Shown: positions 1 through 11,709, numbered from the stretch's first letter. The stretch: 64,000 bases of DNA from Bacteroidia bacterium (GCA_020635905.1 JACJYV010000003.1:186001-250000), one strand, 5' to 3'. Translations and numbers: made by a program. The notes: a model not told the origin generated them from the letters alone.

Positions 1-488
1 TAGGCCACGTTCATTGGAAAGGGACTTAATATTTCGATTCCAAACCGCATGGCAACAATCTTTAGCTTTTTGACGTCAATGATGGGATTATTGGGGATTT
101 CGAGGGATTTTGCTTGCTCACTCATCTCAACCACAAAGCTTTCAAACTCACCAGGAAAAGTCTCCAACAGTATTCTTGCAGGATTGTTTCCCAAAACCTT
201 AAAAGCATGGGGAACACCTTTTGGTAGGAAAACACTTTCATTGGGTCCTTTGTCAAACCTTTCTCTCCCAACCACAAATGACAAATTTCCATCAAGAACG
301 TAAATCACCTCTGCTTCCTTGGAATGAATATGATAAGGGGATTCACTACCAGGGGCAAGAAATTGTTCAATTAAGGTAAAAGCACCATCAGTCATTTGTC
401 TTGAAATCCGGACAAACGTTAAGGTTCTCAGGAACCAATAGGGCTTGTTTTCCGAAAATTTCATTTTTGTTTCTTTGCACGTTTCCAT
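1..488 (-). CDS. Cupin-domain protein, quercetin 2,3-dioxygenase-like (3' end cut by window edge)
   Basis: The reading frame is open from about 497 to base 1 with no stop, so the C-terminus lies outside the window. Both cupin motifs are visible: G-x5-HIH-x4-E-x6-G (HIHSKEAEVIYVLDG) and later PKGVPHAFKVLGN, giving the usual two-His, one-Glu, one-His metal site. The N-terminus (PYWFLRTL...) and the fill between motifs resemble small quercetinase-type cupins, but the substrate cannot be told from sequence. Starts at 497, 488 and 464 are all possible; 488 is used here. The gene lies in the AT-rich left end of the window. Confidence 0.8.
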   Translation of the reverse strand, partial: METCKETKMKFSENKPYWFLRTLTFVRISRQMTDGAFTLIEQFLAPGSESPYHIHSKEAEVIYVLDGNLSFVVGRERFDKGPNESVFLPKGVPHAFKVLGNNPARILLETFPGEFESFVVEMSEQAKSLEIPNNPIIDVKKLKIVAMRFGIEILSPFPMNVA

Positions 489-624
489 AATCACCATTTA
501 TTATTCTTAATGGATTACGATCAAATTGGTATTTTTAGCTAAGAGAAACTGGCTAAAATTTATCTTGATTTCACCCTTTTTGGGCAAATTCTTATAGAAA
601 TCGAGTATTTTTTAAAAAGTGGAA

Positions 625-2403
625 TTATTTGCCCAAATATGAAACAGAAATAGAAAATAGCTGATCTTTACCCTTTTTCTCCTCTTCTGTTGCAGGTCTG
701 CAGGTAATATGAGTGACTGGGCATGGCTTGGATTCAGGATTAAAATCAAATCTCCAATAAAGATTGGAGTTCTTGGTTAATCCAAAAAAATGATTATCAT
801 AATCTTGGTTAAGTAATTCTTCAGGTGTTAAAAAAATTTCTGACTCTGAATTTTGACCATAACTTTCCCAATGGTGATGGATTATTTTTTTCCCCTCCTT
901 GGACAGAGTATCCATTAGCTGTAAACGCAATACTGCTTTGTCTTGGGTATTAAGGTTAATATTTTTCGTTTTTTCTCGTGGAATGATAAAAAAACGATAC
1001 ATTTTAGATCTTGAGGCTTTAAGATTTTTCGAAATTTCCCTAACAATTTCATCCCCTTGGTCTTTCCAAATGTATGTTTCAGATGGAGAGGTGGTAATCC
1101 AATATTCCTCATTTTTATCTTTTCTAACCATTCTTCTGTAAAAGTCCTGAATTTCAAAATAATGATTTACCTTAAATACTAATTTTGAGTTCATTTTATC
1201 AGTCCTGGCAACATAAGGAGAGCGATCTTCTGACAAGCCTAAGGGCGACTGGATGGTATTAAAGATATTTTCAAGCCATTCTTTGTGATGGCTCAATAGT
1301 CCATAGGCAATAACTTCAAAATAGTTTTGACGAAGGGAGTAGATTGCATTTTCAACAATTTCAATTTTTAATTTTGATATCCAAGAACTTAAATTGGAAA
1401 ATGATTCACAATTTGATGGAGAAATTATTCGCTTTGGTTGATTTATCTTCAAAAACTCAAATATCAATTCCTCATTTGGTTCCAAACCTAAAGCTCTGAA
1501 TAAGGGGAACTTTTTGATGAATTTGTCAATCCCTTCTTCTGGAATACAATTTAATTTTCTTAAAACTTCATACCCCGTACTTGGACGTCCCCCATTTGAA
1601 TGACTAAAGCTGTCATAAATTCCTATAATAAGTTCCGCGTCTGGTCTTGCCAAAAATCGAACGTGTAACTTATTAATTAGGTTATTGATATGTCGCAGAT
1701 TAATTTCGAAAGTAGGGGTTTGTTGCTCAAATGAAAAATTAATGTCCTCATTAGAATCGAGAATCCATTTCCTTTTATCAAGGGAGAAGTATTCGATTTG
1801 GTGATTTCCATTTAAGCTAAAATCAAATCTAATCAGGTTTCTTTGAACCATTGGGTCCTTACCTGTTTCATTAGAATCTAAAAAGTAAGCCGCCCAATAG
1901 CCATTAAAGTTCTGAAGTTCATCATTCTTACCCAAAGATTTAGAGGCAGGTTTACCTTTGAGTTGGTGCAAAATTTCGTTTTTATTGAGAAACACCAAAA
2001 TGACCTTACTGGTTTTTGTATTTCTTTGGGGAAAGAATTCCTTTGCCTTCCAATCAGACAACCATTCCCTAATTGTCCTACCAATAGGTCGATCTATTCC
2101 ATTACTCCCTTCTTCCTTTTTTGTTACAAATTTCTCAAACGCCCTTTTTGCTTTTAGAGTATCTGCTTCCTTTTTTGAAAAGCAAGAATAGTAATATATT
2201 TGGGATAAAGAATAATCATATGAACTTAATTCCTGAATAAACTCTTCTACTACAGCGATTAACTCCCAAAAAAATCGTTCATACTTATGATCAGATAATT
2301 GAGTGGTTCCCAAAAACTCAATATCAATTTTTCCAATAGAATTAATTACCCATGGGTCAGAGATAAAATCTTTAAAATTCCAGTCTTTTCTTAGTTCGGT
2401 CAT
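625..2403 (-). CDS. Hypothetical protein, 592 aa, AT-rich gene
   Basis: A long, uninterrupted frame with an ATG start at 2403. No family is recognised. The product is soluble-looking: no signal peptide and no membrane segment. It is rich in Lys, Glu, Asn, Phe and Ile, with aromatic-rich stretches such as DPWVINSIGKIDIEF near the N-terminus. The motif SHSNGGRPSTGYEVL near residue 265 might be a loop around a catalytic or binding site, but this is a guess. Base composition is visibly more AT-rich than the genes to its right, which together with the lack of a recognisable family suggests accessory or transferred DNA. It stands alone: 85 bp separate its start from the neighbouring CapA gene end. 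Confidence 0.7.
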   Translation of the reverse strand: MTELRKDWNFKDFISDPWVINSIGKIDIEFLGTTQLSDHKYERFFWELIAVVEEFIQELSSYDYSLSQIYYYSCFSKKEADTLKAKRAFEKFVTKKEEGSNGIDRPIGRTIREWLSDWKAKEFFPQRNTKTSKVILVFLNKNEILHQLKGKPASKSLGKNDELQNFNGYWAAYFLDSNETGKDPMVQRNLIRFDFSLNGNHQIEYFSLDKRKWILDSNEDINFSFEQQTPTFEINLRHINNLINKLHVRFLARPDAELIIGIYDSFSHSNGGRPSTGYEVLRKLNCIPEEGIDKFIKKFPLFRALGLEPNEELIFEFLKINQPKRIISPSNCESFSNLSSWISKLKIEIVENAIYSLRQNYFEVIAYGLLSHHKEWLENIFNTIQSPLGLSEDRSPYVARTDKMNSKLVFKVNHYFEIQDFYRRMVRKDKNEEYWITTSPSETYIWKDQGDEIVREISKNLKASRSKMYRFFIIPREKTKNINLNTQDKAVLRLQLMDTLSKEGKKIIHHHWESYGQNSESEIFLTPEELLNQDYDNHFFGLTKNSNLYWRFDFNPESKPCPVTHITCRPATEEEKKGKDQLFSISVSYLGK

Positions 2404-2488
2404 GGTCTATTAAGAGGGGTTTTAGATAGTCCCAAGATAAAAAAATTATGCTATTTGTGTCCAAATGATGACTAATTTCTCTTCCCCC

Positions 2489-3796
2489 CTACCTCCAATC
2501 CACCACCATTTCCCTTTGCCGCAACTGAGCCAGGGTTTTCAACTGGGGGTGCATGCTCGCGGCGATGTACTTCATGCGCTCCAGATACATCCATTCCTGC
2601 ATATTGACCAGGGCGACTTTGGAGGTGTAACTGGCCATGACCGCGCGGGTGTCGGCGTAGGCTTCCTTCATGCGGTAAATGGCGTCTTCGTTGAGGTATT
2701 TGGTGGAGTGATGGGTCAGGGGCAATTCGGCGGGGAAGACCACGTGCTGTTTTTTGCGGGGATCGCGGCCACGGTACACCCAGGTCGGGATGTAATCTGC
2801 TTTGGAAATCCAGATGGAGTCGCGGGCATGGTCGCGTGAAATCGTCAGATTGAGGATCAGGCCGGCATCCGTGTAGCGCCAGTACTGGTTGGAAATAAAA
2901 TTCCCCATAGACCAGGCCACAAATCCCGTATCCAGGGTAGCTGAGGGCGCACATTTGAAAAACTCAACGGGCTGGATCACGTGGGGATGGGCACCAATGA
3001 TGATGTCGGCCCCGCAGGCGATGGTGTGTTGCACCACCTGTTTCTGGGCGGCATTGGGTTCCCGCTCATTTTCATTGCCAAAATGAAAAAACACCGTCAC
3101 CAGTTCGGCGCCCGCTTTGCGGGCGACCTGTATATCCGTACGAATAGCTGCCGTATCGATCAGGTTGACCATCCAGGGCTTGCCCTCGGGAATGGGGCGC
3201 CCATTGGTGCCGTAGGTATAGGAAAGGAAACCCACCCGGGTTCCTTTGAGATATTCCACCCGCACAGAGTCGTGGTCGTGCTGGGAGCGAAAACTGCCCG
3301 TATGACCAATTCCGTTTTGGTCCAGGATGCTCAGGGAACGCAATACGCCTGCTTCGCCCTGGTCCATGGTGTGGTTATTGGCAGTGGAGACCAGGTCAAA
3401 TCCTGCGTAATCCAGGGCCTCTATGAACTCGTCGGGCGAATTGAAGCCGGGATAGCCCATGTAGGGCACGCTGCTTCCCGCACACACGGATTCAAAGTTG
3501 CCGTAGGTAAAATCAGATTCCTTCAGCAATGGCAGGACCTCGTCGTAGCAACTCCTGAAATCGTAGGAATTGGGGCCCGTACGGGCATTATTAAACTGGG
3601 CCTCATGGCACATGAGGTCGCCCACAAAGGTCATTTTAAAGGTGGTTATGCTGCCTTTACGGGCTTCACGATCTGAGCGGGATTTTTCATGCTGCCCGGG
3701 GTTGGCAGCCTGCAATCCATGCTGAAAACGAATTCCTGCCAGAATGGCCCCCAGTACGAGCAGGCCAATCCCCCCGATTTTGAACCAATTTCCCAT
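2489..3796 (-). CDS. CapA-family (PGA_cap) metallophosphoesterase-like protein, membrane-anchored
   Basis: 435 aa. One N-terminal membrane segment (about residues 8-24) is followed by the CapA domain: FVGDLM (57-62), NFE (100-102), STANNHTMD (137-145), FHFGNE (237-242) and GAHPHV (268-273). These are the metal-ligand motifs shared with poly-gamma-glutamate capsule protein CapA. The family is linked to capsule or cell-surface polymer work, but most members are untested. The start at 3796 was chosen over the upstream ATG at 3829 because the stop of the preceding gene and this ATG share bases (TGATG), a translational-coupling arrangement, and because it places the membrane segment at the N-terminus. 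No capsule ligase genes are nearby. A second CapA-like gene is at 60530. Confidence 0.88.
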   Translation of the reverse strand: MGNWFKIGGIGLLVLGAILAGIRFQHGLQAANPGQHEKSRSDREARKGSITTFKMTFVGDLMCHEAQFNNARTGPNSYDFRSCYDEVLPLLKESDFTYGNFESVCAGSSVPYMGYPGFNSPDEFIEALDYAGFDLVSTANNHTMDQGEAGVLRSLSILDQNGIGHTGSFRSQHDHDSVRVEYLKGTRVGFLSYTYGTNGRPIPEGKPWMVNLIDTAAIRTDIQVARKAGAELVTVFFHFGNENEREPNAAQKQVVQHTIACGADIIIGAHPHVIQPVEFFKCAPSATLDTGFVAWSMGNFISNQYWRYTDAGLILNLTISRDHARDSIWISKADYIPTWVYRGRDPRKKQHVVFPAELPLTHHSTKYLNEDAIYRMKEAYADTRAVMASYTSKVALVNMQEWMYLERMKYIAASMHPQLKTLAQLRQREMVVDWR

Positions 3797-4368
3797 CAGG
3801 GTTTTACTTCTTTGATCCCAATCATCCAACCCAGGTCCATTTTCAGGATCAGGGGAAATTTCTTGTCGTCCAGAATGGTGTATTTGTGCCCCTCGTCTGT
3901 TTCGGCCTCTATCACCTTCAGGTTTTTCACCTTGTCATCGACCTTCACATCCAGATCAGCATTCTTTTTGAAAACCAGGGCTTCTGTTCCCTCCCCGAGA
4001 TCGATGTTGACGGATTTTGCCTTTTTGAGTCCGCTATACACGGTGCGGCTCACCCAAACTGTGGTTTTGGTGCTGAGAATCAATTCTCCCCCACTGAAAT
4101 TATTGACCTGTCCCAGGGCATTTTGCAGGGCTGAAGCGGTAATTTCCACCGAACCTTTGGTACCCGAAACGGTCATGTGGTAATCAAATTTGATTCCCTC
4201 CTCCCCGATCGACCTGATGGTAACCTCAAAATCGTATTTGCTGCCATAATAATCCACCCAGTAAATCAGGCGGGACCCTTCTTTGAGTTTGAGCCCGCCA
4301 GCCAGTACCAGCGAGTGGCCGAGGGTCAGCAAAAGGGCGAAAGTGAGTAAAAAGCGTAGGTGCTTCAT
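3796..4368 (-). CDS. Secreted hypothetical protein, 190 aa, coupled to CapA
   Basis: The frame is open from 4476, but the ATG at 4368 gives a clean signal peptide (MKHLRFLLTFALLLTLGHS, cleavage probably near LAGG). The mature part is beta-rich and charged (LKEGSRLIYWVDYYGSKYD, KNADLDVKVDDKVKNL), with no cysteine lipobox. It looks like a periplasmic beta-sandwich protein and loosely recalls DUF3108-type proteins; the family is not established. Its stop overlaps the start of the capA-like gene, so the two are very likely co-translated, which suggests this protein works beside CapA at the envelope. Confidence 0.75.
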   Translation of the reverse strand: MKHLRFLLTFALLLTLGHSLVLAGGLKLKEGSRLIYWVDYYGSKYDFEVTIRSIGEEGIKFDYHMTVSGTKGSVEITASALQNALGQVNNFSGGELILSTKTTVWVSRTVYSGLKKAKSVNIDLGEGTEALVFKKNADLDVKVDDKVKNLKVIEAETDEGHKYTILDDKKFPLILKMDLGWMIGIKEVKP

Positions 4369-4596
4369 GTTTGAAATCTGATTTAATCTATAAAAATACA
4401 ATTCGTGAGGGAGAAATTCCAGTACCAGGGAAATAAGGATTAAGGAGAGAGGTCGTGCGGGGAAATGTGTCCTCAAATCCCTGTTGCAATCCTACAGTCA
4501 ATTGGTAACGAAATCCTGATAGTTACCCGAGATTTCTAAAAGAGTGTTTTTCAGGTTTCGTTGGTTGGAGAGAGCTATGAGCGCAAAGCAGTAATG

Positions 4597-4710
4597 CAAT
4601 AAAATATTCCAACTTGGCGTCCTTTGCCACTATTTCCAACGGAATCCCGAAAGCATTCGGGAGGGTCCAAAAATCTTTGCGAACTCTGCGTGACCAACCC
4701 ATCCTTGCCA
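4597..4710. repeat. Dispersed intergenic repeat with CCCGAAAGC-type palindrome
   Basis: The 438 bp between 4368 and recQ hold no convincing gene. Bases 4637-4677 match, in inverted orientation and with about one mismatch, bases 42519-42559. The core is the hairpin TCCCGAAAGCATTCGGGA (4645-4662). Flanks of the GGCAAAGnACGCnAAG and CTCTGCGTGACC kind also recur at the second site, so the repeat is wider than the hairpin. Confidence 0.7.
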
Positions 4711-4794
4711 CATATTTAGATGTTTACAAAGAGTGTTCAGGTGGCTGCCTCTGCAATCTTTTCCCCCAAACCCAACCCAAACCGGAAAAAAATT

Positions 4795-4802
4795 TAACTT
4801 TG
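4795..4802 (+). promoter_or_regulatory. Bacteroidota -7 box (TAACTTTG) of recQ
   Basis: TAACTTTG fits the Bacteroidota TAnnTTTG -7 consensus and lies four bases before the recQ ATG, giving a very short leader or a leaderless transcript. No TTG -33 box is seen at the usual 19-21 bp spacing. The same TTTGCGCC-start layout occurs before typA. Confidence 0.45.
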
Positions 4803-4806
4803 CGCC

Positions 4807-7080
<2,274 letters not shown>

Positions 7081-7161
7081 AGGAATGGTTAAATTCAATT
7101 CCTTCCCTGCATAAGTCTGGGGGATTTGCTAATTTGAGGTCACCAGATTTGAAAAACGGCC

Positions 7162-7731
7162 TTGAACACACTCAGAAATGCAATTTCTCAAATGATCTCC
7201 ATTTCCGAAGCGGAAGCGGAGGAATTCATGGCCTTTTGTTACCGCAAATCATTTCGTAAAAAGGCTATTCTGAGCGATGATGACCAGTTTATCAATGAAG
7301 TTTATTTTATCGAAAAAGGGATTCTGAGGGTAAAAATCATTGATCTCGACGGTCGGGAACACACCACCCATTTTGCTTCAGAAAACCAGTTTATTGCAGA
7401 CTATAATGCCTTTCTGACTGGCAAAAAATCACGTTATCAACTCGAAGCCATGGAGGATCTGGAAACCGTGGTTTTGCCCCGCAAAGCCATTGAGTGGGGG
7501 TATCAAAATCTGAAAGAAGGTGAAAAACTGGGGCGCCTGGTGGCCGAATACTATTTTATTTACCTCGATACCCGCATTCAGCACCTTTACACCCTGTCCC
7601 CCCTCGAGCGTTATGACCTGATGAACGGACTTTTTCCTGACATTCACAACCGGGTTCCCCAACACATGATCGCTTCTTACCTTGGCATTACCCCCATTCA
7701 CCTGAGCAGAATCAAAAAGCAAAAGGATTAA
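7162..7731 (+). CDS. Crp/Fnr-family transcriptional regulator
   Basis: 189 aa. The N-terminal cyclic-nucleotide-binding-like beta-barrel (about 25-115, YFIEKGILRVKIIDLDGRE) and the C-terminal winged helix (IASYLGITPIHLSRIKKQK) are both clear. The protein lacks the Cys residues of Fnr-type iron-sulfur sensors, so its signal is unknown. The start is a TTG at 7162; an ATG at 7195 is an alternative. It precedes the membrane protein/dehydrogenase pair on the same strand by 199 bp and may control it, but this is inference. Confidence 0.9.
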   Translation: MNTLRNAISQMISISEAEAEEFMAFCYRKSFRKKAILSDDDQFINEVYFIEKGILRVKIIDLDGREHTTHFASENQFIADYNAFLTGKKSRYQLEAMEDLETVVLPRKAIEWGYQNLKEGEKLGRLVAEYYFIYLDTRIQHLYTLSPLERYDLMNGLFPDIHNRVPQHMIASYLGITPIHLSRIKKQKD

Positions 7732-7930
7732 GGAATTTATTATGAAAAAAACTCTTCCAGCTGCCTGATCAGAATTATCCAAGTCCAGAATTACCCCATT
7801 GCTTTACCACCAACATCTATTCCCTAAAATCTCCCATTCTAAAATCTAAGGTCTCAGGACTAACGACTAAAAACAAAATCTAAACATTTGTTATCGTTTT
7901 CCGGCCCTCAGGGGCTCCATCTTTGTGTAA

Positions 7931-8707
7931 ATGAAAACGCAAATGGAATTCCTGAGCATCTTAAAAGCAAAAAACGAAACCTTGTTCTGGTTTGGAACTT
8001 TCAACCTGCTGGCTGCTGCTTTCTTTCTGCTGGCCGCGTGGTTGAAACCCATCGAATTTGCAGGGGTGAATGCCTGGTATAAACCACTCAAATTTGCCCT
8101 TTCTATTGGGATTCTGGCCTGGACTGTTGGTCTGTACGGCAGTTTTCTGCCCCATAAACAAGGGATTTCCGCCCTCAGCTGGATTTTGGTTATCTCCCTC
8201 GGCTTTGAACTGATCTACATTGGCATTCAGGCAGCCCGCGGGCAGGGATCTCATTTCAATCTGAGTACACCTTTTTATGCAAGACTTTATACCCTGATGG
8301 CGCTGGCCGCCACAGTGGCCACTTTGGCAGTAGGTTACCTGGGCATCAGGTTTTTTATGTCTGACTTTCCAGACCTGCCTCAATCCCTGATCTGGGCGAT
8401 CCGTCTGGGAATCATTCTTTTTGTGGTTTTCTCCCTGGAAGGATTTGTCATGGGTTCCAGAATGACCCATACCGTGGGTGCCGCAGATGGAAGTCCCGGG
8501 CTGCCATTGCTCAACTGGAGCCGCCTGTGGGGGGATCTCAGGGTGGCTCATTTTGTGGGCATGCATGCCTTACAGGTGTTGCCGCTGTTGGCATATTACC
8601 TCCTGAAAGACCTCAGACTGGTCTGGATAAGCTTCCTGATCTATGCGGCCCTGGCCGTTTGGGTGCTCTGGCAGGCCTTGCAAGCCAAACCTCTATTTCA
8701 CTATTAA
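7931..8707 (+). CDS. Integral membrane protein, about seven TM segments
   Basis: 258 aa, hydrophobic throughout, with about seven predicted membrane helices (for example residues 17-38, 50-72, 79-102, 113-140, 147-170, 195-217 and 222-245). The conserved-looking FAGVNAWYKPLKFALSIGI after TM1 and the polar AHFVGMHALQVLP in TM6 are features of a family found in several phyla without an assigned function. The start at 7931 has no obvious ribosome-binding site. The next gene begins 11 bp after its stop, so the two form an operon. Confidence 0.8.
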   Translation: MKTQMEFLSILKAKNETLFWFGTFNLLAAAFFLLAAWLKPIEFAGVNAWYKPLKFALSIGILAWTVGLYGSFLPHKQGISALSWILVISLGFELIYIGIQAARGQGSHFNLSTPFYARLYTLMALAATVATLAVGYLGIRFFMSDFPDLPQSLIWAIRLGIILFVVFSLEGFVMGSRMTHTVGAADGSPGLPLLNWSRLWGDLRVAHFVGMHALQVLPLLAYYLLKDLRLVWISFLIYAALAVWVLWQALQAKPLFHY

Positions 8708-8718
8708 ACGAATTTGTG

Positions 8719-9537
8719 ATGAAACTATCTATCAAAACAGCCCAACGGCTGATGAAAAAGTACGGCAGTTGGGTGCTGATTACAGGTGCGACCTCGGGCA
8801 TTGGCCGGGAACTGGCGGTAAAATTTGCCGAAGCGGGCTTCAATCTGGTCATAACCGGGCGCAGGGAGGCCCTGTTGCAGGAACTTTGCACAGAGTTATT
8901 TGAATTTCACCGGGCAGAGATCATTCCTGTTTCCGGGGATCTTTCCCGCAGAGAAGATGTTGAATTGCTGTTAAGGGAAACGGCCCACCTCTCCCCAGGA
9001 ATTGCGGTCCTAAACGCAGGTTTCGGGACTTCGGGAAATTTCCTGGATTCAGACCTGGAAAGCGAATTAAATATGCTGGACCTGAATTGCCGGGCCGTAC
9101 TCTTGCTGACCCATGGATTGGCCAGGCGGCTGAAAGCCGCCTCTCAGCCTGGAGCCATCGTGCTCATGAGCTCGATGGTGGCTTTTCAGGGGGTGCCGCA
9201 GGCGGCCCATTATGCAGCCACCAAAGCCTGGGTACAGTCATTGGGTGAAGGTCTGAGACCGGAACTCAACGCAGCCGGGATCGACCTTCTCATTGCTGCC
9301 CCAGGCCCGGTGGAAAGCGGTTTTGCGGCCCGGGCCAATATGAAAATGAGCCTCTCTCTCCGACCCGAAGCGGTCGGGGTTCCGATTATCAGCGCGATTG
9401 GACGAAGATCCACCCTCCTGCCCGGCTTTCTCACCAAATTACTGGTGTACAACCTCAGAATGGTGCCCAGATGGGCCAAAATTCGCATCATGGGCAAGGT
9501 AATGGGTGGATTTACCCGCCACCAGGGTACGGCTTAA
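8719..9537 (+). CDS. Short-chain dehydrogenase/reductase (SDR)
   Basis: 272 aa, classical SDR. The Rossmann motif TGATSGIG is at 22-29, NAG at 99-101, and the catalytic residues are Ser151/152, Tyr165 and Lys169 (HYAATKAW). Members oxidise or reduce alcohols and ketones with NAD(P); the substrate is not predictable. The frame extends upstream to 8527, but the ATG at 8719 gives the correct SDR N-terminus and sits just after the membrane-protein gene. The C-terminal tail (about 240-272) is hydrophobic and basic, possibly membrane-associated, which would fit pairing with the membrane protein upstream. Confidence 0.92.
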   Translation: MKLSIKTAQRLMKKYGSWVLITGATSGIGRELAVKFAEAGFNLVITGRREALLQELCTELFEFHRAEIIPVSGDLSRREDVELLLRETAHLSPGIAVLNAGFGTSGNFLDSDLESELNMLDLNCRAVLLLTHGLARRLKAASQPGAIVLMSSMVAFQGVPQAAHYAATKAWVQSLGEGLRPELNAAGIDLLIAAPGPVESGFAARANMKMSLSLRPEAVGVPIISAIGRRSTLLPGFLTKLLVYNLRMVPRWAKIRIMGKVMGGFTRHQGTA

Positions 9538-9664
9538 CTGCGGAAATCCATCCAGACTTTTGTGTGGAGAATTGCAGGGGCGAGAGAAATTTTCGGATAA
9601 CGCTTGCTCAACCATCCGTCCATTTTCCCAAAAACCCTTAAATTACTTCTTCCAAAATCCAGCC

Positions 9665-11140
9665 ATGACCAACTACGCACAGATCAGGGAAGAAAAAGTA
9701 AGGTACAGCCTGCCCGATTTTCTGGCGCGGGGGTGGTTTTATATTTTGAAAAGCGATCGATCCTGGATTTTGTGGGTGTATCTCGGGCTGTTTATCCTGC
9801 TTATCCTGGGAGAAATTAGCGTGATACAGGAATGGAAAGAGCGCCAGGGGTACCTTGATTTTACCCGTTTGCTCAACTGGTATTCTCTTTTTCTGCCTGG
9901 ACTTTGGGTCGTATACTGGTTTTCTTATAAAGGAGCCAAAGAGCACTATTCCATCCGTCAGAAGCTGGAGGGGATGGTGCAATGCCTTCAGCAAGCCGGA
10001 CATGTTGCCCGGTTTTATCCTGTGCCCGGCTCGGAACTGGCTACCCGCTTTCGGGCATCGGCCACTTACAGAAGGAAATTCCACCTGGGCAATGAAATAT
10101 ATGTGGAAACAGGGTCCCTGCAGGCCAGCCTGTTTCAATTGCACAAGGAAACGGCGCAATATGCAAGCAATCCCTCGAGGTCCGCAGGTGCCCGGGGCGG
10201 GGCAGGCATAAAGAGTAACACCGTTTTGCTCATTGCCACGAAAAATGGCCAGGAGCCTGTCTGGCTGTTTGATTTTCTGGTAAACCTGAAAGGTTTGGTG
10301 ATGGAATCGGCTCCCGGGCTGGAATTTCGCACCGTCACCCTGATCAACCTGAGCAAAGCGCCTGCCCATCTGGAAGCCATTCTGGGTGATCTGATTGAAA
10401 TTTCACAGGAAAAGCAGGCTGAAAGCCATTCAGAATCTGGACATTTGCCCCAACCCACCGCAAATTCCCCCCAATCTCCTACCACACAACCCATGGCAGA
10501 ACCAGATACCAGGCAAATTAATGAGACGGTGGAAGCTTTTTTGCAATTGATTCAGGACTATTTGCAAGGAACTGTCACCTGGAAAATGCTCAAAGAGCCC
10601 GGAAACGAAGCTTTCACCCTGATTCAGCAACACAAACGGGCTCTGGTCGAGCATCCTGAACTGCTGGCCCAAATCGGAAAAAAGCTGCCTGATTTGACCT
10701 GTAGCAAACCTCCCGACCGCTGCCAACTGATGAAATGGGAGATCATGAATGAGTTGGAAAAGCTCAAATTTGATTTCTGGAAAGTGAAAGAGGATGGGCA
10801 GGAAACCTATCTGGAGATCGATCCCAGGCCGGAGTTCATGACCGCCATTTGTCAGGAGGCCGTTTATGGCTGGCTCAGACAAAACCCGTCCGGCAACCTT
10901 CCCTTGGAAGATTTTATTGCTTTGTGTTACTTCGAGCGCCTCATGGATATTCATGCCTCAGGCGACACCTCCCAGCCCGGCCCTGATCTGGAAAAGTACA
11001 GCTGGGTTTTGCAAAAATACCCCGCTTTTCGCCGCCATTTGCTGGATAATGTGGATGGATTGGCCCAGATGTGGGACGGTCGTCCGCATAATATGGCTGG
11101 AGCGGCAAGGTTTAAGGAATTGATTGGGGGATTGGGGTGA
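9665..11140 (+). CDS. Hypothetical two-TM protein with large cytoplasmic domain
   Basis: 491 aa from the ATG at 9665; the frame is open from 9506, but that would overlap the dehydrogenase gene. There are two membrane helices (about 34-54 and 70-87), then a 400-residue soluble part. A middle region (about 110-240) looks like a folded domain. A linker rich in Gln, Pro, Ser and Thr (SHSESGHLPQPTANSPQSP) follows, and then an all-helical C-terminal part (about 280-491). No known family is recognised. The gene stands between a plus-strand dehydrogenase and a convergent DinB gene. Confidence 0.72.
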   Translation: MTNYAQIREEKVRYSLPDFLARGWFYILKSDRSWILWVYLGLFILLILGEISVIQEWKERQGYLDFTRLLNWYSLFLPGLWVVYWFSYKGAKEHYSIRQKLEGMVQCLQQAGHVARFYPVPGSELATRFRASATYRRKFHLGNEIYVETGSLQASLFQLHKETAQYASNPSRSAGARGGAGIKSNTVLLIATKNGQEPVWLFDFLVNLKGLVMESAPGLEFRTVTLINLSKAPAHLEAILGDLIEISQEKQAESHSESGHLPQPTANSPQSPTTQPMAEPDTRQINETVEAFLQLIQDYLQGTVTWKMLKEPGNEAFTLIQQHKRALVEHPELLAQIGKKLPDLTCSKPPDRCQLMKWEIMNELEKLKFDFWKVKEDGQETYLEIDPRPEFMTAICQEAVYGWLRQNPSGNLPLEDFIALCYFERLMDIHASGDTSQPGPDLEKYSWVLQKYPAFRRHLLDNVDGLAQMWDGRPHNMAGAARFKELIGGLG

Positions 11141-11156
11141 GTGGATTTTCACTCAC
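11137..11156. terminator. Possible hairpin terminator between convergent genes
   Basis: GTGAGTG and CACTCAC are perfect 7-bp arms around GATTTT, right at the end of the 491-aa gene and facing the convergent DinB gene. No long T-run follows, so a role in termination is only possible. Confidence 0.35.
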
Positions 11157-11187
11157 TTAATCATCGGCAACTTGGGTTAATCTCTTC

Positions 11188-11646
11188 CTATTCCCCCACC
11201 ATTTTCCTGATCAAAGCAATTTGCCCCAAATGATAATAACTGTGTTCGATCAGGCCATCCAGGTTGCGCTGCCAGGTGCCGTACTTTGGGTCCACAAAGG
11301 GCCCCTGAAGCTGCGCTTCAGTCATTTCATCCAGCAGGGCGGCCATTTTTCCCGCATCGTCAAAGAGCTGCTCCCGCAAACGGTCCCAGTCTGCCTCTGA
11401 CTGAATGGGCGGCAAATCAAAGCTGTATTGGTCGCGAATGTCGAGCGGTCCGCCCTGCATGACCCGCAGCAAACCCCCAATGTAGTAGTGAATGTGGAAA
11501 GTCAGGGCTGCGATCGTATTGAAGGAATCCACCTTGCGGGTGGCCTGTTGCCAGGTCAGCCCCGACAACTGCGCCCTGAAATTGGTATTGGCAACCCAGG
11601 TGCCGTCCAGTATGACTTCGCGAAAACGGTTGGCAGTGTAGTTCAT
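11188..11646 (-). CDS. DinB-family protein
   Basis: 152 aa four-helix-bundle protein of the DinB/YfiT class. The three expected metal-binding histidines are present: His51 (in LTFHIHYY), His135 and His139 (IEHSYYHLGQI). Members act as nickel or zinc metalloenzymes in thiol transfer or detoxification, but most are uncharacterised, including ones like this. The ATG at 11646 starts at the first helix. It is not grouped with other genes on its strand. A second DinB gene is at 30569. Confidence 0.88.
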   Translation of the reverse strand: MNYTANRFREVILDGTWVANTNFRAQLSGLTWQQATRKVDSFNTIAALTFHIHYYIGGLLRVMQGGPLDIRDQYSFDLPPIQSEADWDRLREQLFDDAGKMAALLDEMTEAQLQGPFVDPKYGTWQRNLDGLIEHSYYHLGQIALIRKMVGE

Positions 11647-11670
11647 TTTTATATCTTAGATGGTTAGATT

Positions 11671-11709
11671 TTAGGCCCTTAGGGCATTTTTAGCGACAAC
11701 AAATTGTCG
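11671..11709. repeat. 39-bp double-hairpin repeat, solo copy
   Basis: This stretch is identical over 39 bp to 48976-49014 at the end of the 545-aa gene. It has two palindromes: GCCCTTAGGGC, and GCGACAA/TTGTCGC around CAAA. The upstream TTAGATTTTAG low-complexity run is also shared. It looks like a REP-type or element-end sequence. Confidence 0.75.

Noticed and set aside
49..303. 84-codon plus-strand frame at the left edge
   Set aside because: The opposite strand encodes a clear cupin with both motifs.
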